Both the position numbers and the translations under genes were made by a program. Source: Porphyra umbilicalis (Eukaryota; Rhodophyta; Bangiophyceae; Bangiales; Bangiaceae). From it: a stretch of DNA of 64,000 nucleotides. Positions 1 to 10,696 of the stretch are shown here, one piece after another (positions within the stretch are counted from its first letter, which is position 1; the number at the start of each line of letters is the position of its first letter). Where the stretch lies: NCBI GenBank assembly GCA_002049455.2, contig KV918799.1, forward strand, positions 40,020 through 104,019. Reading direction: 5' to 3'. Under the pieces are notes generated by a model. It had not been told where the DNA came from, searched no databases, and saw nothing but the letters and a program-made list of their open reading frames with translations.

Positions 1-138
1 GTGAGGGGGCGGGGACACTCGCGAAACGGGCGTGAAAAACTGAGAACGCGAGAATTTGGGAGAGGACGAGCCTGCACAGGGAACGCGAACAGAAACAAAA
101 GCTATGAGAACTCCAAGTTAATGGAGGGAGGTTGAAGA

Positions 139-855
139 GAACGTCCAACCAATAGGGTGAGCCCCGAAAGAACGTCCTAGTCAAAAAGAGTGGATGAGGA
201 GAACGTCCAGCTAATAAGATGAGGCGTGGGGAAACGACCGCCCAACTGGTTTGGCGGTGGGCCTGCGTGCATCTGCATCGGCTGCACGATCACGCGATCG
301 TGGAGGGCCAGGACAGGTGACCGCCGCGGATCGCGGATCGGACGATCCCTGGGCAATACTTAGAAAGATCAGGAAGCGGGATGATATGTCAGCCAAGAAC
401 GGTCGGGCAAGGGGGGGACACCCGCCTCGGATCGGCCTCGCACTGGCCGGTACGTAAATCAATAGATCCGCGGCATGACATGGACCAGGAAACGGTCAAA
501 GCGAGGGGGGGGAAAGCTGGCAAAATATAGGCAGACAGTGCGGCGCGATGTCGTATCAGTGGGCGGCAGGCGGGCACAGCGCATGCGCGAGCAGACAGCG
601 CAAGGAGAACGTCCAGCCAATGGGCAACGCTGGAAATGAACGTCCAGCCAATTGAATTGAAGGTGCGGCTGTCTGCATAGGCCTGCGCAGAGTGATCGGG
701 CATGTGCCGGATCGCGGAGCGGGGGGTCAGCTGACCTTGACAGGGCGGCACGCAAAGCGATCCGCGAGCGGATTACGAGCACGCGGGGCTGTGCGGCACG
801 CACGTAGAGATCGTCCAGCCAATGGCGAGATGATGAGGAAGAACGACCAGCCAAT
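139..855 (+). repeat. Six dispersed copies of a CCAAT-containing 15-mer
   Basis: GAACGTCCAGCCAAT or a close variant starts at 139, 201, 607, 638, 809 and 841, always in the same orientation. Two pairs are spaced 31-32 bp apart (607/638 and 809/841). The CCAAT core is a common eukaryotic promoter element, so this could be an upstream control region for a gene to the left, or merely remains of a short tandem repeat. No start codon with convincing coding sequence follows on the plus strand. Confidence 0.6.
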
Positions 856-1062
856 GGAAATGCCGATGGGACTATGTGCATGCACAGGGGCGGGATGACC
901 TGATATCGGTAACAGACGGGGCGCCCGTTGACAGACGCCAAAACTCGGGCGGGCCCTCAGACACGCACTGGGCTCCTTGGATCTCGGCGGATCTCAACGC
1001 CGGCATACAGTACATCTTCGAGGGCTACAAGATGGCACGAATTTAAGACCAGCCGCTTGAAA

Positions 1063-1227
1063 TCAAGAACCGGCCAGATCCACGTCCAGGGGAGGGTGCC
1101 TCACAGGGGCGGTGAAGGCTAACCTTGCTTTTACGTCCGGTCTCGATTTGACGTGCGAAATCCGAGTCCAGTGGGGGGGCCTCGATTCCGACGTCTCAAG
1201 GCCGGTTCTTGATTTCAAGAACCGGCC
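1063..1227. repeat. 13-bp inverted repeat and a dispersed half copy
   Basis: Positions 1200-1212 and 1215-1227 are perfect inverse complements (arm GGCCGGTTCTTGA) separated by two bases, so the DNA or RNA can fold into a stable hairpin. The right arm occurs again alone at 1063-1075, and the flanking GTCCAG-plus-G-run is also shared, which points to a duplicated segment of about 40 bp. Function unknown. Confidence 0.7.
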
Positions 1228-1560
1228 AAATTCAAGTCCAGTGGGGGGGGTGGACGTTCTCTGGCGCGATTCTTATGTCAGGGTGGGCAGAAACACTGAG
1301 TAGTCTTTCCCCCTCTTTTGCCGGGGCGTGAGCAATGATCCCAATTGTTGCGCCACTTGGGGGGGGGGGACAGCAGCGCGGCGAAGACGAAGACGACAAC
1401 GCTCGAGCAGCAACGGACAGCCAATCAGCGACCGAATTAAATGTGTAAGGATCTTGCGTCCCAGCCAATCAGCAGGTGTGGAGCTGTAAAGAGGGTCCCC
1501 TTCCGACAGTCGGCGTGTGCTGCGGCCCGACCCAGGTCATTCGGGCCCCCTCGCAGTCCC

Positions 1561-1600
1561 GTCGTTTCCCTTCGTTTCTCGTCGTTTCTCGTCGTTTCTC
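1561..1600. repeat. 10-bp minisatellite, four copies
   Basis: Four tandem copies of a 10-mer close to GTCGTTTCTC; the last two are identical and the first two are degenerate. This is simple slippage-type repeat sequence. Confidence 0.75.
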
Positions 1601-2768
1601 GGGCGTTCCGCCTCGGATCCGCATCAGATGCGGGCTCCGGGGCCCCGAAGCTCGCAAGACAGGCCAGATCCAGGCAGAATCGCCTGAGAGACGTGCACTG
1701 CGACAATAGTGCGGTACACCTTGTGCGACCTTCAGATCTTTTCGAGTCATGTTCGGACCAAATCACCCGTAGAAGGGGAGCCAGGGCAGCCCCCCGTTCA
1801 TCAATTCTCTGACAGCTCTATTCTCACTCAGATGTTTCCAAAAATAGAGCCTGAGATGTACTGTGATTTGGTCCTTAAAGGCTGTCAGTCCGTACTTCGC
1901 ACTCTTGTCCTCGTCCCCCTTGTGCTTGTGTTCCTGTTCGGATCGGCCAAAATTGGGCGGTCTGCAATAGTTTATCGCAATGCATTATTGATTGAGTCAT
2001 GATCGTGGTACGTGCACAAACGGTATGATGTGCTACTGTGGTGTCCACGTCCCCACTTTCTTGGGGCTACAGGTGAAGTGGCGTACCTCACATGTAATAA
2101 AACAGACAGTGCCTACAGTGAGGGACGGACCGCTGCAAAGAATCGATCGCTCGACGACAAAAATCTGGATAATGAATGCCCGCAGTGGTCTCTTTCCAGT
2201 GTGCCCAATATCTCCTGTTCTGCGTTACGATTACGGGACTGAAACTCGACAAGTTTTTGACAATCTGATCCGGCAGGTACGATGCAGAGCATTGACCATG
2301 AGACGTTGTCCATCTCGCAGTTGTTCTCATCCAAGTGGCTATATCCGGCACACTACAAATGTTGTTATACCTGTCCGGCTGCATCGCTCTCTTTGGTTTT
2401 GGTTTTTTACAGTAGAATATGACTGCCCTGCCCGTGCATAGTCTTGTGACAGCTGGCGTCTTATTTGGCATGGTGGAGACGTCTGGTTGGGTACCACGAA
2501 CGTCACCAAGGACTGATGACATCGTAGCACTTTCAAGTGTACTGTAGGGACCGGCCCTGCTGACAACATGTCAAGGACAAAAATTTACGTTGCTCGAGTG
2601 GACCGCTGTACGTGGCCGATGAACGATCGGCGGCAAACAATAGAGGTCTGCGATGTTTTGACAGTTGAGACAAGCGTCATGCACTAACAACTGATGATTA
2701 CGTACTTATATTGAAGCACATGTCGTTGGGTGCGCTGACAGTCATTTGCCGAGGGGCCTGCAAACGAC

Positions 2769-3240
2769 GCTTGGCCTACCAACACGTGGCTGAACGAGCG
2801 TGTCCTGCAGCTGCGTACAGTGACATAGCGGGTCAAGAAACCATGGTGCTGGCGGCAGAAAAGACCCATTTTACAACGCAGAGAACCCAAATGCCGGGAT
2901 CCAAAAATGCTGTCCATCAGATATTTTGTATGTCAGACATAAGCCGGCAGCCCTGTACGTGACACTTGGCCCGAGCACACGTGACTCAACGACGAGCTTA
3001 TGACGCTTGGCTGCACACACGTGACTCCACAATCATGATTATGACGCTTGGCCTGAGCACACGTGACTGAACGAACGTGTCCTCCCCTCGCCGCGTACAG
3101 TGTGATGAGGGACATGTACACCACAGTGGTCGGGAGAAAAAAGACGCACTCCACATTACTAGATCCTCACGGGGAAGGCCGATGGGCCAAGAAAAGAGAA
3201 ATGCTGTGCATCAGATGTTTTGTGTTGGAATATGCTGGGA
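2769..3240. repeat. Decayed direct duplication with CACGTG motifs
   Basis: Two related blocks, roughly 2769-2950 and 3035-3240, share an ordered series of short matches: GACGCTTGGCCT, AACACGTG or ACACGTGACT, the CGTGTCCT stretch, GCGTACAGTG and AAATGCTGT.CATCAGAT. Two more CACGTG-bearing partial copies lie between them at about 2962 and 3003. CACGTG is the palindromic E-box/G-box core. The arrangement looks like an old tandem duplication. Confidence 0.55.
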
Positions 3241-4469
3241 AGCTTATGTGGCGCTGGGGTGATCAACAATGACCTCCACGTTACAGTATGAAACGCACGT
3301 CTCTACCAATCCGCCGGATGTATATCGAGAAACAGCCCCCCCTCTCCCCTCCTCCATTACTTAGATAAACCATGAGAGTAGCACGACAGGTATACATCAC
3401 CACCTCTAGGGTGAGAACCACCCACCCGCGGAGTGATGCGAGTGAGAACCAAACGCTTCCTCACCGCCTTGCTTAATGGTTCTGACGACGACCTGCCGCG
3501 GAATTTCAGACACCCCGCGTCATGCGCACTCTGGAGAAAAGGATACGACGTCAGAGTGATCTTCGTATCGGACATTTTGTAAGTAGCCCCCATATGTTCA
3601 AAGTAGCACCACTCATGTATACAACGAGATTCGGACAGACCGCCCGTGTCTCTCAGTGGCACAAGCCGGTTCTGCATGATGAGTGCAGGGTATTGACTGC
3701 CATAATTGAGCGGCGTCAGTTCGACGTTGATGACCAACTACCGCTTGCTAATCTGGCCACCGCGTGTCGCTCGCCCGACTCACGACATGGCCGCATTGTG
3801 GGGGTTGGAGATTTCATCGTGCGCCACCGCTCTGCATGCACTATGTCCGACCTCCGTGTCTGCTGTTCTTCCAGGACACCGCCCGAGTCGGGAGTCCCTT
3901 CTGCCACAGCGAAGGAAATCATGTTCGGCGGTCTGAATCAATGCCATCAACCGCACGTCCACGTCCTGTAAGAAATTAGTGCAGAGGATGCAGGCGCCGA
4001 CACTGATCTGACTGCCGCCTCGGTGCACTCATCGCTTGCCTGCGATGCAGTGATAGCGAGACACACACGCACGCATCGCATCGGTGTATTTCTGCCCCCC
4101 TCCAGTGCAGACAACAAGAGGTCGTTTCACGATTTGACTGTCTCAGGGACGCACATGATTCCGCGTCACAGAGGGCCAGGCAATCGTGCTCGACTGAAAT
4201 CCAAATTGAGCCACCTGGGCCCACTTTTCGTTGATGTACGCCAACGTGCCTCCAGTGCTCTGGTCCACACGAACTACTGCACGCAAAGAATCAAGGCAAA
4301 TGCGTGTGCCTCGTCAACAGCGTGACGAAGCCATCGGAAACGGCCCTTTTCAAGCCTGGGGGCACAGGCTGCGCGAGACACAAAAACTGGGCCGCAGTAA
4401 TCGACGGCGCACAGCAGAGAAAAACAAAACACGACAACGACGCACAAGACATATGGTATAAGAGTCTGT

Positions 4470-6575
4470 CTACTGACGCAATGGAAAAAACGTATGCGGC
4501 GTGCTGCGTGTGCCGCGCTCTCGCTCTTTCCTGTCCCGGGAGGAATCGTACTGACTCCCATAATCGACCAGGACCTTCTCCTCTACACGGATGTCCTTGA
4601 TCGCCGAAATGTGAAGCGCGTCAAAGTCCAACAGCTCGGTCAACTTGGTGCGGCCAAACATGTCCGTGACTCACAGTTTCGCGTTGGGTGTGCGAGCACC
4701 AGCGGCTGTTGTCGACGACGACGACGCCGCCGCCCGCACCTCATCAGCTGGTGACGATGCACGAGGGTCGTTGACGTAACCCCCCACGCAGTAGGGAGCG
4801 GGAACAACCCAAATAGAGCGGCTACGCATACCCGCTTCGTCGTTGCCCGATGCCGCTGCCCGCTCCGGCCGCCGCGCACGTAACCGGACGGCTCTTAAAT
4901 GCGCAATTGGAGGTTCTGTCGGCACCGAGCGCGGCTCGCACGATGTAGATGGCCCATCGGCGTGCCGATGGTCGACCCGATCATCTAGGCCACCGCCGTC
5001 GCATGGTGGCACCAGAACCTCTACCTCCACAGCACGCGACGCAATGTCACGTGTGGTCGGTCCGTGCTGACCAAGCACGTCAATCGCGTACCGCCCCGAC
5101 TTGACCGTCTGCGTGCTTGGGTTGGCGTACACAATGGTGCCAAAAAATGGAGCTACGCGCTCTCCCGCACAAATGAAGCGACCGGAAAAGACACCAAGAC
5201 CGCTTGTTCCGCCGCCTTGCCCGGACAGCGCCGTGTACAGCTCCAACTGAGATGCACAAGCGTCCCTCAACGTCACAGCATCCTCCACAGCCAGGCGGCG
5301 GTGGAACTCCACAGGCCACCTCCCAACGCCAACGCCTTTGAGCGCCAGGACATGGGTGGCCAACTCTGCTCCCGACGTCGACGACAGAGGGTTGCCTTCT
5401 TCATACAACGCCCGAGATGCGTCGGCATCGCCAGCCCAGCAGCACGCAAGAAACGCGACGAGCTCTGGAGGCAACGCGGAATTACAAGGAAGTCTCGACT
5501 CCACCGCGGGAGGCGCCCAGCCCAGCTCAGCTGCCGTCGCCAGCCGGTGTCCCAGACATGGTGGGCCGACGGAGGATGAGCCAGCTTGGTGCTCCTTCTT
5601 CAGCGCGTCCTCCTGTCGGCGCAGATCCTGACAAGCTTGCACCACGTCGTCACTGCGGCCGCAACTCGCAAACCACCCGAACGTAACTGCGTCCACAAAC
5701 TCAGCACGTAGCCGCGAAATAGCGAGCTCAACGACACGGGGGTCCCGCTCACCGCAAAACACCAACCGATGTTGCCCCACGGGCATTGACACACACGCCA
5801 TGGCGGTAGAAAGGGTTCCCGCAAAAAAGTCGACGAAAGTGTCGCCAGGTTGGCTGTTGCGAAGGATGAGCTCTTGGAGAAGCCCGCGACCCATTTGCTC
5901 GGGCCGCAACCACTTGCCTGCGCCCCCTCCACATTCAGGGGCGTCACGTACGGCCTCTTGAAAGGTGGGTCCGCGCACGTTGTCGATGACGTTCTCGTGT
6001 GCGCGGAAGCGGGAAGGCACCATGCTGAAGTTGCGGTAGTTGACCATGTCGTACTCGTCTTGGCGTCTGCGCCCACACCTCGTGGCCCGCACAACCTTTT
6101 CGACCTTATTTTTCAGCGCAGTAAAACCGCCTCGGAGCGACGTGAAAGACCGCGGGTCCCTGACGAGGTACAATGGCGCGCTGTCGACGTGTAACACTGC
6201 CGCCCCGGGTGAGGACCGCACGGCGGGCGCCTTGCGCTTGCCCAACGCGCCAAGCGCACTTCTTACGCTCGTGCTGCCACTGCCGCCACGGCCGCCTCGA
6301 CCGCCAGCGCCGCCTCCACCACCAGCACTATCGCCGGGATGGGAAGGCGTACCGCTCAACGACCTGCTGCCACCTTCGACTGCCAAACGCAGCTTGTCAA
6401 TCCACGGCTGGAGTTGTGCAGGCGCACAGAAGACATGAATGTTTCCGCCAGGCCGCAACATCTTGACAGCCTCCTCTACAACGACGTCCATGTCGCGTTC
6501 GCTCAGCTCATCGAGCGCCGACATCGTCATGTTGTTCAACCGACGGTTGCTGTACGGCGGGTCGATGAGAATCAT
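4470..6575 (-). CDS. DNA methyltransferase (N4/N6 type) fused to SET domain, 3' exon
   Basis: The exon opens right after a 3' splice site and encodes motif IV DPPY (6552-6563) within eleven residues, then a Gly/Ser-rich insert, then motif I as DFFAGT (5814-5831) followed by an E-x-D...A-x-x-RL stretch. Catalytic motif before the cofactor motif is the order of beta-class DNA amino-methyltransferases, which methylate adenine N6 or cytosine N4. The C-terminal third is a SET domain: GLGVF start (about 5157-5206), GYVNDPR (4761-4781), PNAKL, and a final VLVDYGSQY (about 4548-4574). SET domains transfer methyl groups to lysines, usually of histones. A TGA at 4671-4673 interrupts the frame between PNAKL and the DYG end, with SET-like sequence continuing in frame to a stop at 4470. 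Either the SET end is lost, the stop is read through, or there is a splice or sequence problem. Substrates are inferred from the families only. Confidence 0.8.
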
Positions 6576-6779
6576 CTGAACAGTACGCAGCAGCGTCCGA
6601 GGAAGCGTGTGGCCCGCCGCTGCCCGTCCGCGGTCGCCGCCAGCGCCATCAAGCTTCCTGCCTGCGCTGCTGCCACCAGCGTCAATCGCATGGTGCTTGG
6701 GCTTCGTCCCGTCCGCCAGACCAGCTGCACTGCCCGACCGGGAAGCTTGGCCAAGTTCGTCACAAAGTCACTCACTAAC
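6576..6779 (-). other. Spliceosomal intron in the methyltransferase-SET gene
   Basis: Reading the minus strand, a GTTAGT donor (6779-6774) and a pyrimidine-rich TACTGTTCAG acceptor ending at 6576 bound 204 bases. Removing them joins the upstream frame (6780-8033) in phase to the codons that lead straight into the DPPY catalytic motif. Without removal the upstream frame stops at 6768. An overlapping GTGAGT donor four bases further in would break the frame, so the outer donor is preferred. Confidence 0.75.
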
Positions 6780-7900
6780 GGAGAAGTGCTCCACGCCGCC
6801 GCCATTCGCCATCCCGTACGTGGACCAAAGCTGCTCAAACGAGCACACGTGAGCTTGTGCGACCAGGCACATTGCGCGGTCCACTAATGTGAGCGCATCG
6901 CCAGGGCGGCCACCGCCACGGCCACCGACATATTGACTAGCGCCTTGCGTGTCTTCGACGACGGAAGACCCTCTACCACCACCACCACCATAATGGCGAT
7001 TTGCGCGTGCGGAGGATCCACGGAAGGCAGTAGCAGCATCAACAACCCACACTTTGGTGGCACTCAACATTCCAAACTGGGTCCGACGCTCAAAAGCAGA
7101 AATCTCTGCGCGCGTGTACGGCCTCAAGTGCTCGCTTGGCGGCTGCCACGACGATTCGTACGCCGAAGTCATGTCGCTGCGGGTCTCGTCACTGGCACCG
7201 TCCGACAGATTGTTGTCCTTGCCAGAAGATTGGCCTGTAGTAGTCTCGCCGACAGAGCCAGAACGCCTGCTGCTGCTGCTGCTGCTGCTGCTCTCGTCCC
7301 GACAGGTTCTCCGCCCCACGCGCTCATCCCCGACAGGCTGTCCATGCGAGCGTGAATGCCGGCCGCCACGACGACGGGCATTGCGGCGTTGAGCATCAGC
7401 AACGCCCGCAACATCCATCAATGGAAAAGCTGTCGAGCCACGCGCGACCGTCCTTAGAAGGCGCGGGGGTGCATCAAACCAGCGACCACTCCAAATCGGA
7501 GGGCGATAATCGAGCCCCGTCACAGTGGAAGACGACGTCGGCGTGCAGCCCAAACGACGTTGGCGTTCGGTTGTGCTACAGGCACCCACAACCGCATCAC
7601 CGCTTCCCGACGAGACAGCGGGCGGCGCACTACATGGAGCAGGCAGTGGATCTGCCACGCGAGCCCATGAAACAAGCAACTGGATGGCTTCAGGCGACGT
7701 GCAGCGGAGCGCGTGGTCTAGAAAGTGTGCCCCACACGTGCGAAGCTGCAAGCTTCCATAGGCCGTCTCTTCCGCCGTCGCAGCAGCCCCAGGACAACAA
7801 CCAGGTTTGTCAGCTTCCTCCGCGCGCGCTGCTGTCGCATCCCCAGGAACACCCCGGGCGGCTGCTGGCATGCCGTGAAACAGGCAGACGTCTTGCAGTC
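6780..7900 (-). CDS. Methyltransferase-SET gene, central segment
   Basis: This frame runs into the intron at 6779 and is continuous with the methyltransferase exon after splicing. It encodes a Cys/His-containing part, a segment with aromatic and Pro residues (around YRPPIWSGRWFDAP), an Arg/Ser-rich low-complexity stretch and a Gly-rich linker just before the catalytic domain. I do not recognise a named domain. The stretch may be a target-recognition or regulatory region, but that is inference. Its 5' limit is uncertain: the frame changes somewhere between about 8030 and 7780, by an intron or a frameshift I could not place. Confidence 0.55.
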
Positions 7901-9273
7901 CCAGCGCGCACGTGAAGACATCGGACGGGCGGCACAGGTCAGCCCAACAAGGCAACTCGTCGCAAAAAGGATGTACCTGCCCAACATGGCCTCTACATCC
8001 ACAAAGCCGACCGTCAACGCCAAAGCGTCCCACCCGGTCACATTATCGCAAACAACGCCGCGGGCAACGGCTGCGCAATCTGCCGCGTCTCGCCACTGCT
8101 GCTGCGCAAATGGTCGTGCACTTGACGACGCGTTTGCTCCGCGTCCACTTCGCCATCGAGGGAGAAGCACACTTTGGCGGACGACGCCGAGCCACAACAC
8201 AACTTGAAAAGGCGTCAGTGAAGGAAGCGACGCCGCGAAACGGGACCCTCGTGCTGCATCAGCGACCAACTCGTCGCCCAGCCAGTAGAGGAGGGCACCA
8301 ACCAGCTGAGAGCCGTCGCGATCAAACCATCTTTGGCGCCCGTCCCGTCCGTGACCGGCGCGTACAGCTCCAGCCTGTGCGGAAGGCGACGCATGGGAGC
8401 CTGCATCACCTCTCGCTGCCGCCGTGACGTCTGCATGCGCCCGCTCGACATGGACATCAATGCCAGGCCCCTCAAACTCCAAGACAAGACTCAGCACAAG
8501 CTGCCACACGCGCACATCAGCGGCAAACGTCGGTGGCACGTCCAGCACAAACACATCTCGTACACAGAGGACATCATCGTCGACAACAAGGCGTCGCAGC
8601 GCCGTGCCAAATGTCGGCCCGCCAGGGGCCACGAGACCCGACCGAACTTCGCCCGAGCAAAGCAGCATCCGCCGCCAGACGCCTGCATCCCCTCGAGCTG
8701 GCTCCACGTCGGCTCGGTCCCCTTAACGTTGTTTCCACCACCACCACCACGAGCAGCGGCTGCCACCAAACGTGGACCCATAACGATCCGTTTGAGCTGC
8801 CACACCGCGGCGTACACGGGTGCATAAGCCGGGTCGTCCAACCAGGCCGTGTTGCTCGTCAATTGCGTCTGCACGCCGTCGTACGCCGCCCCGCCGACGA
8901 GCGGTCCGACCAAATGACCGGCCCGACTGATGCTCAGCCGGAGCGGTCGTGTGTGTCGTGCAGCCCAGGCCTTGACAGCCGCCCATGACCCATCTGGGAG
9001 TTGGAAGCGCCTCCCGACCCCGTTGTGGGACTCCAAGGGTACCAAGCAGCGCCCGTCAGCAGAGGAAAAGACTTAAAGAACGTAGAGGTCGCACAACGTG
9101 GCCAACACGACGACCAGGGCACCGACGGGAAGATGACCTGCCGCCGGGCCACACGATGCGCTTGGCGCCTTCCCGGACGGTGACGTACCACTTTTGGCAA
9201 GGGCGACCACGGTGGCCCCCGCCAGAGCAGCACGCGTACCGTGAGTGAAGACGTCGGATGCTGACGACGACAT
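7900..9273 (-). pseudogene. Methyltransferase-SET gene, 5' part with broken frame
   Basis: Two frames together give a plausible N-terminal region. The first runs from a possible ATG at 9273 to a TAA at 9073-9075 and continues in the same frame after it to about 8690. The second runs from about 8707 to 7900. Residues on both sides of the TAA look coding (hydrophobic stretch ending DLYVL before; LPDGSW after). I recognise no domain. Breaks are one in-frame stop and one frame change near 8690. The start could lie further upstream, because an open frame extends to 9477 without a convincing ATG. Confidence 0.4.
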
Positions 9274-10015
9274 GTCTCGGAGGACAGCAGGAGCTGTAGA
9301 TTGCAACGCCGCCCTGCTGTGCACAGGGCATGGACGACCGACTCGGATAGGGTGGGTCTCCAACAAGCCCCAGAGCCCCAACCAGAGCACAAATGATGCG
9401 CCCGTGCCAGGGATCGCATTGCTGTGCGGGCGTGTACAGGCAGCACTAGAGCAGCCCACACCGCCTTGCCGCCGCACAATGCCGCCAAAGTGGGCGCTTG
9501 AGAATGCCGATCGTAACGGGTGACTCGAAATTTGCTGCTCGTCTCAATTTGGGGATCCATTTTCATCCACAGGATTGAGACAAGTCCAGTCCGCCTGCTC
9601 ACAACACGGATCGTTGGCAGCCTCATGGAACAGGTGGTTCAGCCCGTCTTGGCAAAGGCGGGCCACGTGCTTCTCGACGGAAAGAGGCAGGGTTGAGACA
9701 CCCAACCCACGCCACGCGCAAGACACCAGTGCTTTTGCGGCACACAACAAAGGGACGACAACTGAGTGCACCGATCTTCAATGCATAGATGACGTGACAG
9801 CTGCACGACATCCTGCGGCGTCCATTCCTTCCCGCGCCGTTTGGAGACCCAGAAGTCACTTGCTGATTTGTTTTGTACCATATATCGGCCTGTCTACGAT
9901 CGGTATTGGCCAGTGGCCGATGCCGCCCGAGTGCTTTGTGGTTTTTCCGAGACGGCGCACGCATAGTATCAGAGACAAAACGAACCCCAGCCCATGTCCC
10001 CCTCGTGCGTACTTG

Positions 10016-10264
10016 AGTGGTACGGTGACCGCAGGGTCCCGGCCCATGTGCCACGGCGAGGTCGATTGACCCCATTGATTTGGCGAAAATCAGAGACATG
10101 TGGTGAAGCAGTACGCCTACTGCTCCCTAACTACAAGTCGACAGAGTAATCCTCAAACCAGAGCGGACTGTAACAAAACAACCTAACTCCATATGTATCG
10201 TGCAGGCAACCCCTCGGCCACTCGATCTCGAGTGGTGGTACGGTGACTGCAGGGTCCCGGCCCG
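10016..10264 (+). repeat. Duplicated ~30-bp block
   Basis: GAGTGGTACGGTGACCGCAG plus the following GGTCCCGGCCC occurs near 10016-10045 and, with few changes, near 10231-10264; a partial third copy follows at about 10268. Function unknown. Confidence 0.6.
10053..10140. repeat. Hairpin repeat family member 1
   Basis: The block contains CCACGGCGAGGTCGATTGA, CTTGGCGAAAATC-like sequence (TTTGGCGAAAATC) and an imperfect palindrome at 10105-10126 around AGCAGTACGCCTACTGCT. The same ordered parts recur at 21310, 21900 and 30727. It sits about 560 bp beyond the 3' end of the ankyrin gene, so a role in 3'-end formation is possible but unproven; a miniature transposon is the alternative. Confidence 0.7.
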
Positions 10265-10696
10265 ATCTCGAGTGGTCCGTCCGGTGACGGGACCTGACAA
10301 GCAAGACACACAAAACAGACACAGGCATCAGCTCACACATAGGATGGATGATGGGAGCAGCCCCGATATCAGGCTCTCGCTGCCAATGCAGAAGCGCACC
10401 CCACTCCCACCCACTGATAAAACTCTGCTCGAATGGATGGCGACGGAACTGTTTGAAACACGGTTTGACTCGTTTACAGAACAATCCCCCATGCTCACAG
10501 AACCGCCGTCCCCCCCAACACAGAGCATGCATGCGATCGACGCAAACAACGCAATACGATCGAGCAAACGATTCCAAAAGCACGACAGCATCAATCTGAC
10601 AGCATACGAACCGGCTGAAGTCGCTAATATCTCTCTCACACAGAGCACGCACCTCGGTCTCTCCATTCAGGACTTCCCATCAGTCTCGCATCACCG

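Larger units (their letters stand above)
1..4469. other. Gene-poor region with short repeats
   Basis: I recognise no protein domain, tRNA or rRNA here on either strand. The open frames are short, overlap one another and show no conserved motif. Base composition falls from very GC-rich at the left to near balanced around 2000-4500, unlike the coding region that follows. The stretch does hold short repeated motifs, listed separately: a CCAAT-like array, an inverted repeat, a 10-bp minisatellite and a decayed duplication. Confidence 0.6.
9478..10696. other. Intergenic region, hairpin and 30-bp repeat
   Basis: No recognisable gene. It lies between the 5' end of the methyltransferase-SET gene and the 3' end of the ankyrin gene. 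It holds one member of the hairpin repeat family (10053-10140) and a duplicated 30-bp block (10016-10264). Confidence 0.5.

Noticed and set aside
6572-6838. Separate small gene overlapping the methyltransferase start by ATGA
   Set aside because: The region is better explained as an intron with consensus borders that joins the flanking exons in frame.
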